Positions 1 to 8,926 of a stretch of 64,000 nt of DNA are shown here, piece after piece (positions within the stretch are counted from its first letter, which is position 1; every line of letters begins with the position of its first letter). The stretch is from assembly GCF_000621505.1 (NCBI RefSeq), contig NZ_KK211293.1, positions 57,208-121,207 on the forward strand. The letters run 5' to 3'. The DNA is from Ruminiclostridium cellobioparum DSM 1351 = ATCC 15832. Its GTDB lineage: Bacteria; Bacillota; Clostridia; Acetivibrionales; DSM-1351. The notes under the pieces were generated by a model. That model searched no databases, was not told the origin of the DNA, and worked only from the letters and a program-made list of their open reading frames with translations. A program made the translations under genes and the position numbers.

Positions 1-1494
1 TGGCTCGGAAGTGTTCTGGAGAAGGGGGAATGTGTGGGTTTTTCAGGAAAAATGATTTCACAGCTTACATACAGGGAAATGGAAGAAACCTTTTCAAAAA
101 AAGGAATAACAATCAATTCCCATCATGATTTAATTGATGAAATCTGGCAGGACCGGCCGGAAATTCCTTCTGCAAAAATTTTTACGCATGAAATTTGTTT
201 TACCGGTTTATCGGCAGGGGAAAAAATCGATAAAGTGCGTGAAGAAATGAAGAAAGCAGGGGCAGGTTATTATGTAATAAGCAGTCTTGATGATATCGCA
301 TGGCTTTTCAATATCAGAGGCGATGATGTTCCGTATGTATCTGTTACTATTTGCTACGCCTTGATATCAATGACCGGGGCAGTTTTATTTATAAACAGGA
401 ACAAGATACCTTCTGATATAACAAGGGTACTGAATGAAAATAAAATTGAAATTCTGGAATATGAGGACATCAAGGATATAATTGCCAAACTTGGCAGGGA
501 ACAGGCTGTTGCATATGATCCCAAAAGAACAAACCGCTGGATATACGATTCCATAAACCCGGAATGTAAAAAGATAGAAATAGATGAAATAACAACCGTG
601 CTCAAAGCTGTAAAAAATGAGACCGAATTGGCAAATATCAGACAATGTCAGATAAGTGACGGAATTGCCATGGTTAAGTTTCTCATATGGCTGGAGAACA
701 ATATAGAGAAGGAAGTAATCACCGAGTTAACTGTTGATGAAAAGCTTGAGTACTACAGGAGACAGCAGCTGAATAATCTCGGCCCCAGCTTCAAGACTAT
801 TGCCGGCTACAGGGAACATGGGGCAATGATGCATTATACTGCAACAGAGGAAACCCGGTATGTGCTTGAAAATAAGGGAATGATGGTTGTGGACTCGGGA
901 GGGCAGTATCTTAACGGTACTACCGATATTACCCGTACAGTGGTTTTCGACCGGGTAAGCGATGAAGAAATTTTTGATTTTACTATGGTATTGAAAGCAA
1001 ATATTTCACTTTCCTCGGCTAAATTCCTATACGGAGCCACCGGATCCAATCTCGACATCCTGGCACGAAAGCCTTTGTGGGAAATCGGATTGGATTACAA
1101 ATGCGGTACCGGTCATGGGGTAGGCTACTGCCTTAGTGTCCATGAAGCCCCTCACGGCTTCAGCCAGGTCCCCAACAAAGTAAAATTGGAAAAGGGAATG
1201 ATTGTAACAATAGAACCTGGAATATACAGGGAGGGAAAGCATGGAGTCAGAACAGAAAACATGGTTCTGGTCATTGAGGATGAAAATAACGAGCATGGAC
1301 AGTTTTTGAGGTTTGAACCAATAACCTGCTGCCCTATAAGTTTAAAAGGTATAAATCCCGACCTGTTGACCGACCATGAAATCAAATGGTTAAATGATTA
1401 TCACGGCAAAGTATATGAACTGCTTTCATCTCACCTTGACAATGAAGAAAAAGAATGGTTGAAATATAATACCAGGAGCATTTCGAAGAATTAA
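1..1494 (+). CDS. Xaa-Pro aminopeptidase, M24B family (5' end outside window)
   Basis: Metallo-exopeptidase that removes N-terminal residues preceding proline, a cytosolic step in peptide turnover. The reading frame is open to the left edge with no stop, and a start at GTG 34 would cut through the creatinase-type N-terminal domain, so the gene begins outside the window. The M24 'pita-bread' ligands are visible: Asp in VDSGGQY, Asp in TTDITRT, His in GTGHGVGY, Glu in TIEPGIY and Glu in GVRTENM. The aminopeptidase P signature HEAPHG is also present. About 497 residues are seen; clostridial homologues are near 590-600. The gene ends just before a strong terminator, so it is the last gene of its transcript. 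Family assignment is secure; exact substrate preference is inferred. Confidence 0.93.
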   Translation, partial: WLGSVLEKGECVGFSGKMISQLTYREMEETFSKKGITINSHHDLIDEIWQDRPEIPSAKIFTHEICFTGLSAGEKIDKVREEMKKAGAGYYVISSLDDIAWLFNIRGDDVPYVSVTICYALISMTGAVLFINRNKIPSDITRVLNENKIEILEYEDIKDIIAKLGREQAVAYDPKRTNRWIYDSINPECKKIEIDEITTVLKAVKNETELANIRQCQISDGIAMVKFLIWLENNIEKEVITELTVDEKLEYYRRQQLNNLGPSFKTIAGYREHGAMMHYTATEETRYVLENKGMMVVDSGGQYLNGTTDITRTVVFDRVSDEEIFDFTMVLKANISLSSAKFLYGATGSNLDILARKPLWEIGLDYKCGTGHGVGYCLSVHEAPHGFSQVPNKVKLEKGMIVTIEPGIYREGKHGVRTENMVLVIEDENNEHGQFLRFEPITCCPISLKGINPDLLTDHEIKWLNDYHGKVYELLSSHLDNEEKEWLKYNTRSISKN

Positions 1495-1509
1495 GCTTTA
1501 AATCCCTTT

Positions 1510-1553
1510 AAAATACACCCAATCCGTAACTTGCGGATTGGGTGTATTTTTTT
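1510..1553 (+). terminator. Rho-independent terminator after aminopeptidase
   Basis: AATACACCCAATCCG pairs with CGGATTGGGTGTATT across a 7-nt loop and is followed by a run of seven T. It separates the aminopeptidase from the TetR promoter. Confidence 0.93.
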
Positions 1554-1588
1554 AAAAAAATTTATTAAAGATGAACTACTAAAAGATA

Positions 1589-1632
1589 TTGACACAATGA
1601 CTCGCTGGTCATATAATATGACTTGTCAGTCA
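1589..1632 (+). promoter_or_regulatory. Sigma-A promoter with two TetR-type operators
   Basis: TTGACA (1589-1594), 17-bp spacer and TATAAT (1612-1617) form a near-perfect vegetative promoter. Two 14-bp partial palindromes, TGACTCGCTGGTCA (1598-1611) and TGACTTGTCAGTCA (1619-1632), lie 21 bp apart, two helical turns. One fills the spacer and the other covers the start-site region. This arrangement suits autorepression by the adjacent TetR protein; the binding is inferred. Confidence 0.82.
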
Positions 1633-1659
1633 CTATATTTGATACAGGAGGGTGAACCA

Positions 1660-2298
1660 TTGCCGAAAAGAACCTTTAACCGTCTTGACGACGACAAGAA
1701 AGAAAGAGTTATACGGGCAGCAATTGAGGAGTTCCAGGCTCGTGGCTTTGAAAATGCAAAAATAGAAGCGATCGCCCGAAACGCAGAAGTCGCCAAAGGC
1801 AGCATCTATCAATATTTCGATGATAAAAAGGAGCTGTTTATATATTCCGTCACATGGACTCTGGAATATTTTATGAAAATAATTGACAGGCAGACTCCGC
1901 TTCAGGATATGGACGTATATGATTATTTTTTATCAGGAAGCCGTGAACGTTTTGAACTGTTGAAACAAGAGCCCTTGCTTGTTGCATTTTCCATGGATAT
2001 CTACACGGGTAAATTCGGTGGTTTGGCCCTGGAAGCAACCCGCGAATTATCCCGGATCGGTGAGGAATATGAGCTTAAGCTGATTGCCAATGGCAGAAGA
2101 AAGGGTACGGTCCGCGATGATCTGGATGATAAAACCCTTTTGCTGTTTTTTCAGGGAGTAACCGAAAAATTTGACACAGAGATCATGGAAAAGGTCAAAA
2201 GCTTTGATTATAATCCTACCGAAGAACATTACCGTGAAATGGAGAACCTGTTAAAAAATATGATTTCATTATTAAAGCAGGGAATGGGGAGGAATTAA
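1660..2298 (+). CDS. TetR/AcrR family transcriptional repressor
   Basis: Predicted ligand-responsive repressor of the ABC exporter cassette that follows. The start is the TTG at 1660, 7 nt after the ribosome binding site AGGAGGG; the longer open frame from 1531 begins inside the preceding terminator and is not credible. The 212-residue protein has the N-terminal TetR helix-turn-helix (about residues 15-60, with AEVAKGSIYQYF and the DKKELF start of the next helix), then a variable helical ligand domain. The stop is one base before the ATG of the ATPase gene, so the three genes form one operon. Two matching palindromes sit in its own promoter, which points to autoregulation. The ligand is unknown. 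Confidence 0.9.
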   Translation: MPKRTFNRLDDDKKERVIRAAIEEFQARGFENAKIEAIARNAEVAKGSIYQYFDDKKELFIYSVTWTLEYFMKIIDRQTPLQDMDVYDYFLSGSRERFELLKQEPLLVAFSMDIYTGKFGGLALEATRELSRIGEEYELKLIANGRRKGTVRDDLDDKTLLLFFQGVTEKFDTEIMEKVKSFDYNPTEEHYREMENLLKNMISLLKQGMGRN

Positions 2299-2299
2299 A

Positions 2300-2998
2300 A
2301 TGTTTATTATTGTTGAAAAACTGAAAAAAAGCTATCAGGCCGGCAAAAGCAAAAACGATGTGCTCAAGGGAATCAGCCTTACGCTTGCAAAAGGGCAGAC
2401 AGGAGTGATACTCGGCCCCTCCGGTTCGGGGAAGTCGACGCTGATGAATATCATCGGAGGCGTTGACCGCGCCGACAGCGGCAGCATCCATGTGGATGGC
2501 CAGGAAATCACTTCTCTTGGGGATGACGGGCTGACGGATTACCGAAGGGATTCGGTCGGTTTCATCTTTCAGTTTTATAATCTGGTTCCCAATCTGACCA
2601 TCACAGAAAACATCGAGGTGGTTTCCAACATATCAAAGGCTCCGCTTGATATGGATACAGTACTGAACGCGGTTGGCCTTGAAGCGAAAAAAAAGAGCTT
2701 CCCCAGGGAACTGTCAGGAGGAGAGCAGCAGCGGGTGGCAATTGCCCGCGCGATTGTGAAAAATCCCAAGCTGCTTCTGTGCGACGAGCCCACCGGAGCA
2801 CTGGATTATGAAACGTCCCACGGCGTGCTTTCCCTTTTGCAGAAGGTAAACCGCGACTTTGGTACAACTATTCTGATGATTACCCATAACACCGCAATCG
2901 GCGATATGGCCAACCTGGTATATAAGTTGCGCGGAGGAGAGATCGTTGAAACGATCAGGCATGATGAAACGGCCGCGGCGGAAAGGATTGAGTGGTAA
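2300..2998 (+). CDS. ABC transporter ATP-binding protein, MacB/LolD type
   Basis: ATPase of a MacB/BceA-like exporter or mechanotransmission ABC system that works with the FtsX-type permease encoded next. All motifs are intact: Walker [10 protein letters not shown] near residue 40, Q-loop FIFQFYNL, signature [14 protein letters not shown], Walker B LLLCDEP, D-loop GALD and the switch His in MITHN. At 232 residues it has normal length. It overlaps the permease gene by one base (TAATG). Codon third positions look clearly richer in G and C than in the flanking genes, a feature shared with the permease and suggestive of acquisition from another Firmicute. Confidence 0.93.
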   Translation: MFIIVEKLKKSYQAGKSKNDVLKGISLTLAKGQTGVILGPSGSGKSTLMNIIGGVDRADSGSIHVDGQEITSLGDDGLTDYRRDSVGFIFQFYNLVPNLTITENIEVVSNISKAPLDMDTVLNAVGLEAKKKSFPRELSGGEQQRVAIARAIVKNPKLLLCDEPTGALDYETSHGVLSLLQKVNRDFGTTILMITHNTAIGDMANLVYKLRGGEIVETIRHDETAAAERIEW

Positions 2999-5238
2999 TG
3001 GCGCTTTTTAAAAAAGTAATACGGACCATGCTGGAGCATAAGGCTCGCTATATTGGTTCCATGCTGCTGCTCATGATCAGCAGTATGATGTTTATTACGA
3101 TGAATATGACGTCTATGAACCTGGACAATATGTTCAAGAAATTTTCCGGGCAGAACGTATTGTCCGACGCAGAATTTTCAACAGCTGCCGCCATCGACAC
3201 GGCGGCTTTCGGCCGGCAATTTGCCGCAAAGGCGGAAGTCGGCAGCACGGCCGACTTCCAGGTAAAGCCCGGTCAAACGCTGAGGGTGTTTTCTGCTATG
3301 AGCGTTGTGAACATCCCGGCCGTTCAGGAGGGTAAACTTCCGGACAGCTCGGAGATCATGCTTGACCGCCCGTTCGCGGAAACAAACGGATATCGTATCG
3401 GCGATCAAATTACCGTTGCAGGCAGGAAATTTACCGTTTCGGGGTATGCCCTTCTGCCCAATTTCATTTATGTGATCAAATCGAAGGAAGAAATGATGAA
3501 TAACCCCAGCACTTTTGGCATTGCCGTGGTGGGCAGGGAGGATTTGGAAACCTTGCCTGGCAGAAACAGGGTTTACGCCATCCGTTTTGATGACAGGGAA
3601 AATATCAAAGCTCAGGAAGCCTCGGTAAAGAATGAGCTGCGTTCTCAAGGCATCAGGGTAACCAACTGGCAGAGTACAGTGAGAAAGGTTAATGTATCCT
3701 ATGTTCCCATGGAGATTGATGTATTATCCACAATGAGCGCCGCCGTGCCGTTTGCCATGCTTGCGCTTGCCTGCGTTTTGCTGGGGATGCTGATGTGGCG
3801 TACCATTAAAAGCGAAACGGTCATCATCGGGACATTTTACGCCCAGGGCTATCGGAGGCGTCAGCTTGTCCTCCACTATCTTACTTTTCCCCTTTTTATA
3901 TCCATCATCGGCTCTGTGCTTGGTTCCGCATTTGGGCTGCTGCTGGTAAACAGCGTGCTTCGGCTCATGCTGACCGCTTTCCCCATGCCGGTATACAAAA
4001 CGCTGCTGAATCCATGGCTGGTTCTCTTGGCAGTCGCGCTGCCGGTTGTCATTCTCTGCGGCGTTACCTGGTGTATTACAGGAAGAACGCTGAAAACTGC
4101 TCCGGCAGTTCTTATGAAAGGCGGAGAAGCAAGAGGCAAGGTCAATTTTATTGAGCGCAGCCTGCGGCTCGACCGTCTTGGATTCAATACGAAATTTAAA
4201 ATCAGGGAACAGATCCGCAGCCTGTCCAGAACCTTTTTCCTGATTTTCGGGGTTATCGTAGCCACCATGCTCATGCTGTACGGGCTGACGATGAAAAGCT
4301 CCGTCGACTATATGCTGAGGGAAGGAATCAGCGAGCTTTACAATTTCAAATACGAATATGTTTTCACGTCGGCAAAAACCGGAATGCCGCCTGCGGGAAC
4401 AGAACAGTTCAATGCGGCGTATGTGAGCCTTGCCGACAATGAAGACATAAGCTTTTATGTTACCGGAGTCCTTCCGGCCACCAAAATGGTACGGCTGAAG
4501 GATGCCTCCGGACAACCGTTCCAGCCGGATCAGACCACAATTACGGCAACGCTTGCACAGAAGCTTAATGTGAAAGCCGGCGACAGTGTGACGGTATTCG
4601 ATACCGAAAACGGAAAGAAACACACTTTTGTCATTGAAAAAATGGCCGATACCTATGCGGGCGATTTTCTGTTCCTGCCCCTTGACAGATTCAATGCGGA
4701 ATTCGGATACCCTGCCGATGCCTATCTGGGGATCTGGGGCAGCGAGGCCATGACCTTCGCTCAAGGCGAGATCCAAAGCACCAAATCCATTGACACAATT
4801 GTTGCGGGACTCGGCAAGATGATTGACCAGATGGGTCCTATGATTTACGGCCTGATTGCCGCCGCTTTCCTGCTGGGTCTTATTATCATTTATATTGTAA
4901 CAGGCCTGGTAGTCGACGAAAGCCGGACCAGCATCTCGTTAATGAAGGTGTTCGGATACCGGAAAAAAGAGATAGGGAGGCTGGTGCTGGACAGCAATAC
5001 CCTGATTGTTGTTTTGGGATATCTGCTTGGCATCCCGGCCTTGCTGGGTACGGCAGGGGCTTTCTTCGGCTCTCTGACCGAAAACCTGCAGGTGGTACTG
5101 CCAGTCAAGCTGAGTGCCTTATACATGCTGTTTGGTTTTATCATCGTGATGGCAACCTATGAGTTTGCCAAATGGATGTGCAGAAAAAAGGTGGCCCGGA
5201 TTCCGATGAGTGAAGCACTGAAGGCGGGAACAGAATAG
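2998..5238 (+). CDS. FtsX-family ABC permease
   Basis: Membrane partner of the preceding ATPase. The 746-residue protein shows an N-terminal membrane segment (about residues 15-35, MLLLMISSMMFITMNM), an extracytoplasmic MacB_PCD-like region, a first FtsX block with three membrane spans (about 240-365), a second extracytoplasmic region and a second FtsX block (about 610-735). That is the two-repeat layout of bacitracin- or lipoprotein-type exporters. ATG 2998 overlaps the ATPase stop; a GTG at 2992 is an alternative start. The substrate is not identifiable; control by a TetR protein suggests a drug, peptide or lipid ligand. Base composition is GC-rich relative to the rest of the window. Confidence 0.88.
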   Translation: MALFKKVIRTMLEHKARYIGSMLLLMISSMMFITMNMTSMNLDNMFKKFSGQNVLSDAEFSTAAAIDTAAFGRQFAAKAEVGSTADFQVKPGQTLRVFSAMSVVNIPAVQEGKLPDSSEIMLDRPFAETNGYRIGDQITVAGRKFTVSGYALLPNFIYVIKSKEEMMNNPSTFGIAVVGREDLETLPGRNRVYAIRFDDRENIKAQEASVKNELRSQGIRVTNWQSTVRKVNVSYVPMEIDVLSTMSAAVPFAMLALACVLLGMLMWRTIKSETVIIGTFYAQGYRRRQLVLHYLTFPLFISIIGSVLGSAFGLLLVNSVLRLMLTAFPMPVYKTLLNPWLVLLAVALPVVILCGVTWCITGRTLKTAPAVLMKGGEARGKVNFIERSLRLDRLGFNTKFKIREQIRSLSRTFFLIFGVIVATMLMLYGLTMKSSVDYMLREGISELYNFKYEYVFTSAKTGMPPAGTEQFNAAYVSLADNEDISFYVTGVLPATKMVRLKDASGQPFQPDQTTITATLAQKLNVKAGDSVTVFDTENGKKHTFVIEKMADTYAGDFLFLPLDRFNAEFGYPADAYLGIWGSEAMTFAQGEIQSTKSIDTIVAGLGKMIDQMGPMIYGLIAAAFLLGLIIIYIVTGLVVDESRTSISLMKVFGYRKKEIGRLVLDSNTLIVVLGYLLGIPALLGTAGAFFGSLTENLQVVLPVKLSALYMLFGFIIVMATYEFAKWMCRKKVARIPMSEALKAGTE

Positions 5239-5261
5239 AGGCAAATAACGGATCACTGATA

Positions 5262-5315
5262 ATAGTGCGCCAGTGCAGCTTCAAAAAAATTTTAAAGTTA
5301 GTGCTGGCGCACTAT
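5262..5315. repeat. 12-bp inverted repeat between convergent genes
   Basis: ATAGTGCGCCAG (5262-5273) and CTGGCGCACTAT (5304-5315) are perfect inverted copies separated by 30 nt. The right arm overlaps the stop codon of the response regulator on the minus strand. There is no strong T-run, so it is a weak terminator candidate or the scar of a GC-rich insertion. Confidence 0.7.
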
Positions 5316-6859
5316 AGAACTTCTTTTTCAAAAATATGTTCTTCATCTGAAAACAATCCGTTTCTGTACTGTGTTGGTGTTATTCCTGTTATTTTTTTAA
5401 ATATTTTGAAATAATACTTTTCATCTGTAAAGCCAACCTTTTCAGAGATTTCATAAATTTTATACCTGGGCTGGATCAAAAGGCTTTTTGATTTCTCAAC
5501 CCTTATTTTTTGGATAAAATCCGAGAAATACATTCCTGTATCTTTTTTGAAAATATTGCTGAAATAGCTTGCGTTCATATTGATATAGCCGGCTACTTCC
5601 TCCAGGCTCAGATTGTTAACATAATTTTCTTCAATATACTTTATTGCAGCGGCAATTTTATTGTTATATCTGTTATCACAGGATTCATTTTCAAATTTGT
5701 TAATGTTTTTAAACATCTTCTTTACATTGATCCTGAAATCCGCAAGAGATTCGGAGGATTGGTAGAGATGTTCGATAGTCATATAATTTACCAGCAGCTT
5801 TTTCTTATCAGGGGGTAAATGGTATTGAACAAGGTTTTCCAGTGAATTTTTAATTAGTGTAGGTGTAACAGGCTTTAACCTTAATAAGAAATCAAATAAA
5901 TGGTCAATGCTGATAAAAAGCTCCTGAGGATATTTGCTGTGCAAAGAATTGAGGAATTCTTCGTAATATGTGTTTAAGGCCGGCTGCAAAATTATATTCT
6001 TTTTTAATTCGGAGTATAAAAAAATCGGGGAAGAGCAGTCCAACAATCTGTAATCCAAAGCATCCCTGGCATGTTTAACCAGCTCGGTCAAACTGGCTGC
6101 CGAGTCTGACCACTCGCTGATACCCGAATATGCCGTTTTAAATGCCGAAATATGCTCTTTTATAAGAGGAATAACTTCCGAATATTCCTCCTGAGCTATG
6201 TTTAGCAGGCAAATAATGTTACTATGGCCTGCAACATAACAATAAAATATGTGCAAGGGAGCGGCATGCTTATGAAGAAAATCTAAAAGTGTGTCATTAA
6301 TGGCCCTGCAATGGATGCATAAAACGGCAAAACCATTTTGAGGAAAAGAGATATCGGCATTTGATAAAATAAAATTTATTTCACCGGAATTGTGATATCC
6401 TTCCATTATTTCTCTTAAAATAACATTGTGGTATTGTTTGATTTTTTTAGCATTATCCAGCCTTTGGATCTGCTCCTGTTCTTCCTGTTTAAGCTGCTCT
6501 ATGAGCCTTGAGAGGGTACCGTAAAGCTTATCCTTTTTAACGGGTTTTAACAAATACTCCGAAACATCACAGCTTATTGCTCTCTGAGCATAGGAGAATT
6601 CACCGTAGCCGCTTAAAATTACATATTTGGCTGTGGAACCGGCTTTTTTCATATGTTCTACAAAATCCAGCCCGTTAAGCTGCGGCATTTTAATGTCCGA
6701 AACAATAATATGCGGATTGTACCGGTCAATGGAAACGATGGCGTCTTTGCCATTCTCTGCTTCGTAAATATTTTCAATTGGCAGATCCATTTTTCTGATA
6801 ATTTTTGCAAGGCCTTTTCTTATCGTATTGTCATCTTCTACGATCAAAATGCTGTACAT
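5312..6859 (-). CDS. Response regulator with AraC-type DNA-binding domain (YesN-like)
   Basis: Cytosolic transcription factor of a two-component system that senses plant-derived carbohydrates. The 515-residue protein has a receiver domain (residues 1-120; acidic pair at 9-10, phospho-acceptor Asp 55 in VSDIKMP, Lys in LLKPVKK), a long middle region of unknown fold, and a C-terminal pair of AraC helix-turn-helix motifs (about 410-505, with ASYFSNIFKKDTG and EKVGFTDEKYYFKIFKK). AGGAGG lies upstream of ATG 6859. It is transcribed with the histidine kinase gene upstream of it, and its likely target is the divergent importer operon starting at 8927. The effector sugar cannot be read from the sequence. 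Confidence 0.93.
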   Translation of the reverse strand: MYSILIVEDDNTIRKGLAKIIRKMDLPIENIYEAENGKDAIVSIDRYNPHIIVSDIKMPQLNGLDFVEHMKKAGSTAKYVILSGYGEFSYAQRAISCDVSEYLLKPVKKDKLYGTLSRLIEQLKQEEQEQIQRLDNAKKIKQYHNVILREIMEGYHNSGEINFILSNADISFPQNGFAVLCIHCRAINDTLLDFLHKHAAPLHIFYCYVAGHSNIICLLNIAQEEYSEVIPLIKEHISAFKTAYSGISEWSDSAASLTELVKHARDALDYRLLDCSSPIFLYSELKKNIILQPALNTYYEEFLNSLHSKYPQELFISIDHLFDFLLRLKPVTPTLIKNSLENLVQYHLPPDKKKLLVNYMTIEHLYQSSESLADFRINVKKMFKNINKFENESCDNRYNNKIAAAIKYIEENYVNNLSLEEVAGYINMNASYFSNIFKKDTGMYFSDFIQKIRVEKSKSLLIQPRYKIYEISEKVGFTDEKYYFKIFKKITGITPTQYRNGLFSDEEHIFEKEVL

Positions 6860-6907
6860 ACTGACTGACCTCCTATATTGACCATTTATATTTATAATAA
6901 CGAATTA

Positions 6908-8713
6908 TTATAATGAAAAAGGAATTTTGACAGTTATGGCAGTACCCTCGTTATAGCTGCTTTCAATACCTATGCCGTATTCATCACCAAAATACAGCTT
7001 TATCCTGCGGTTTACATTCATTAGACCGATGCCTGTCCCGGTTGAATTTGAATTGTCGTTCAGACTGTTCTCAAGGTTCCTGCTCAATTTTTGAAGTTGT
7101 TGGTCCTCAATACCCTTGCCGTTGTCACGGATGGTAAAAATTATACTGTCATCGGCCAGTTTACCGCAAATCGATATCTCAAGGAATTCCTGATTGCTTC
7201 GAAATCCATGTATAATACAGTTTTCCACAAGAGGCTGCAATACCAGATTTAAAATAGCAGCCTGGCATATTTCCTCCTGAATATTAAACTCAGCTTTTAT
7301 TGTGTTGTTGCGTATCAGATTTTGAATCTTTATATAGTCTGCCAGGTTCTCCAATTCGCACTCTACATTGATCAGGTGATTTCCAGTATGTATGTTTTGT
7401 CTTATAAGATTGCCAAGCGCAGTGAGGCCATCTGAGATTTCTTCTTCATCGTGGAGTTCGGCAGTCATTTTCAAGGATTCCAAAGTATTGAAGATAAAAT
7501 GGGGTTTGATCTGGGATTGCAATGCAGACAATTCAGATTTCTTTTGAGCTATCTCTGCCTTATATACTTTATTGATAAGCTCTTGAATATTGCATGCCAT
7601 GATATTGAAGTCAAAGCTTAATTTATCCAGCTCATCGGCTCCGTTGACTTCAATTCTGGTATTAAAATTTCCCTTCTGGAATGAGACAAAGGCATTTGAT
7701 AATTTTTTTATTTTCTTGGTCATAAAATAACCCAGGTAGTATGCAAGTATTAAAAGCAGAATAAATGTAACTGAAATCGTAACGATATAGTTTCTTTTTG
7801 ATGAATCAAATAATTCTTCAATTTCGGCAGTGGAAACAACACTTATAATATGAACACCCAATCTGTTTATTTCCTGGGATTTTATAAAATAGTCGCTTCC
7901 TTCATAAGTATATGCATATTCACCGTTTGAGCCCTTGAGCAATCTATTTAAATCATCCTTTTTCATCAAGGATTCCAGTAACGGAGTGTTTTTTCCGGAT
8001 ATAATATTTCCTGCACTGTCCACAACGGCCAGATAACCGCTTTTTCCCACAGGAGAAACATTAAGTGAATCAAAAAGCAATCTGGGATTTACCTCCAGCT
8101 CAAGATAGGAGGAAGATGACTTATAAACAGGATTGATAATGCAGAACAGAGAAAAAACAGGCGATGTAGCAGGGTTAAGGGTATCCACCTTTCTATACGC
8201 ACGCTGCTCATGATACTTTTCCCAGTAAGGCAAGCCCAGACTTGTATTTTTTTTAACCTCCATAAACCATGCCTCATACTCAAATTTTGAAGAATGGACA
8301 AAGGTATCAATTTCAGAAATACTTTCATTTAATGTAATGATATTTATTTTACTTATTTTGTGATTTGTATTTTTAAACCACTTGAACATGGGTGAGATCT
8401 TATTTGTCATGGTAATATACGAATCATTGTTAAAAGGCTGGTGCCTTTCATTCAGATAAGCGGTCAAAAACGTATCTGCCGACAGCTGAAAGCCGATATT
8501 CTCAATGGAGGTTAAAGCTTGATTTATATTGTTGGTTTCCTGGTTCAGCCTCTGGGAAATCATTGTGGAAGTGTTCTCGCTCAAATACATGGTAAACTGC
8601 TTGTAAACCAGTATACTGCTGATGGTCAAGGGAATGGTTATTAAGATAATATAGGAGAATAAAAGCTTTGCTTTAAAGCTTGAATTATGTAATGATTGCA
8701 ATATTCTTAACAT
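6908..8713 (-). CDS. Sensor histidine kinase, YesM family
   Basis: Membrane sensor partner of the YesN-like regulator. The 601-residue protein has an N-terminal membrane segment, an extracellular sensor region of about 270 residues of Cache type, a second membrane segment near residue 310, a HAMP linker, the His_kinase domain with QIKPHFIFNTLES (phospho-acceptor His), and an HATPase_c domain with VENCIIHGF (N box), DNGKGI and GTGIGLMNVN. I chose ATG 8713; TTG 8725 would add four residues but leaves no room for a ribosome binding site. It is 48 bp upstream of the regulator gene, in the same operon and divergent from the importer genes. Confidence 0.92.
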   Translation of the reverse strand: MLRILQSLHNSSFKAKLLFSYIILITIPLTISSILVYKQFTMYLSENTSTMISQRLNQETNNINQALTSIENIGFQLSADTFLTAYLNERHQPFNNDSYITMTNKISPMFKWFKNTNHKISKINIITLNESISEIDTFVHSSKFEYEAWFMEVKKNTSLGLPYWEKYHEQRAYRKVDTLNPATSPVFSLFCIINPVYKSSSSYLELEVNPRLLFDSLNVSPVGKSGYLAVVDSAGNIISGKNTPLLESLMKKDDLNRLLKGSNGEYAYTYEGSDYFIKSQEINRLGVHIISVVSTAEIEELFDSSKRNYIVTISVTFILLLILAYYLGYFMTKKIKKLSNAFVSFQKGNFNTRIEVNGADELDKLSFDFNIMACNIQELINKVYKAEIAQKKSELSALQSQIKPHFIFNTLESLKMTAELHDEEEISDGLTALGNLIRQNIHTGNHLINVECELENLADYIKIQNLIRNNTIKAEFNIQEEICQAAILNLVLQPLVENCIIHGFRSNQEFLEISICGKLADDSIIFTIRDNGKGIEDQQLQKLSRNLENSLNDNSNSTGTGIGLMNVNRRIKLYFGDEYGIGIESSYNEGTAITVKIPFSL

Positions 8714-8886
8714 AATATTTACCAACCCTAAAAAAATATTTGAGAAAATTTTAACCAGAATTTTTACTTGTAATTAAAAAATTATAATTATACTATACAA
8801 AAAAAACTCTTGCTTTTCAACTTTTTATAGTAATATTACACTAAAAACAAATATATTCAACTGACATCGATTTTTTTTGTTGCTAT

Positions 8887-8906
8887 ATTATTGGTATATC
8901 AATAAT
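8887..8906. promoter_or_regulatory. Dyad upstream of the importer operon
   Basis: ATTATTG and CAATAAT are inverted copies separated by 6 nt, 20 bp upstream of the start codon of the binding protein gene. Its place between the divergent yesMN and importer genes makes it a possible operator, but its AT-rich simplicity keeps confidence low. Confidence 0.35.
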
Positions 8907-8926
8907 TAAACAACAGGAGGAATTTT

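Noticed and set aside
1531..1659. Upstream extension of the TetR frame
   Set aside because: It starts inside the preceding terminator and contains the promoter and operators; TTG 1660 has a proper ribosome binding site.
3724..4776. 350-codon open frame on the minus strand
   Set aside because: It is the shadow of the GC-rich FtsX permease, whose protein has clear membrane and FtsX features; the shadow product is compositionally odd with many His, Arg and Gln.
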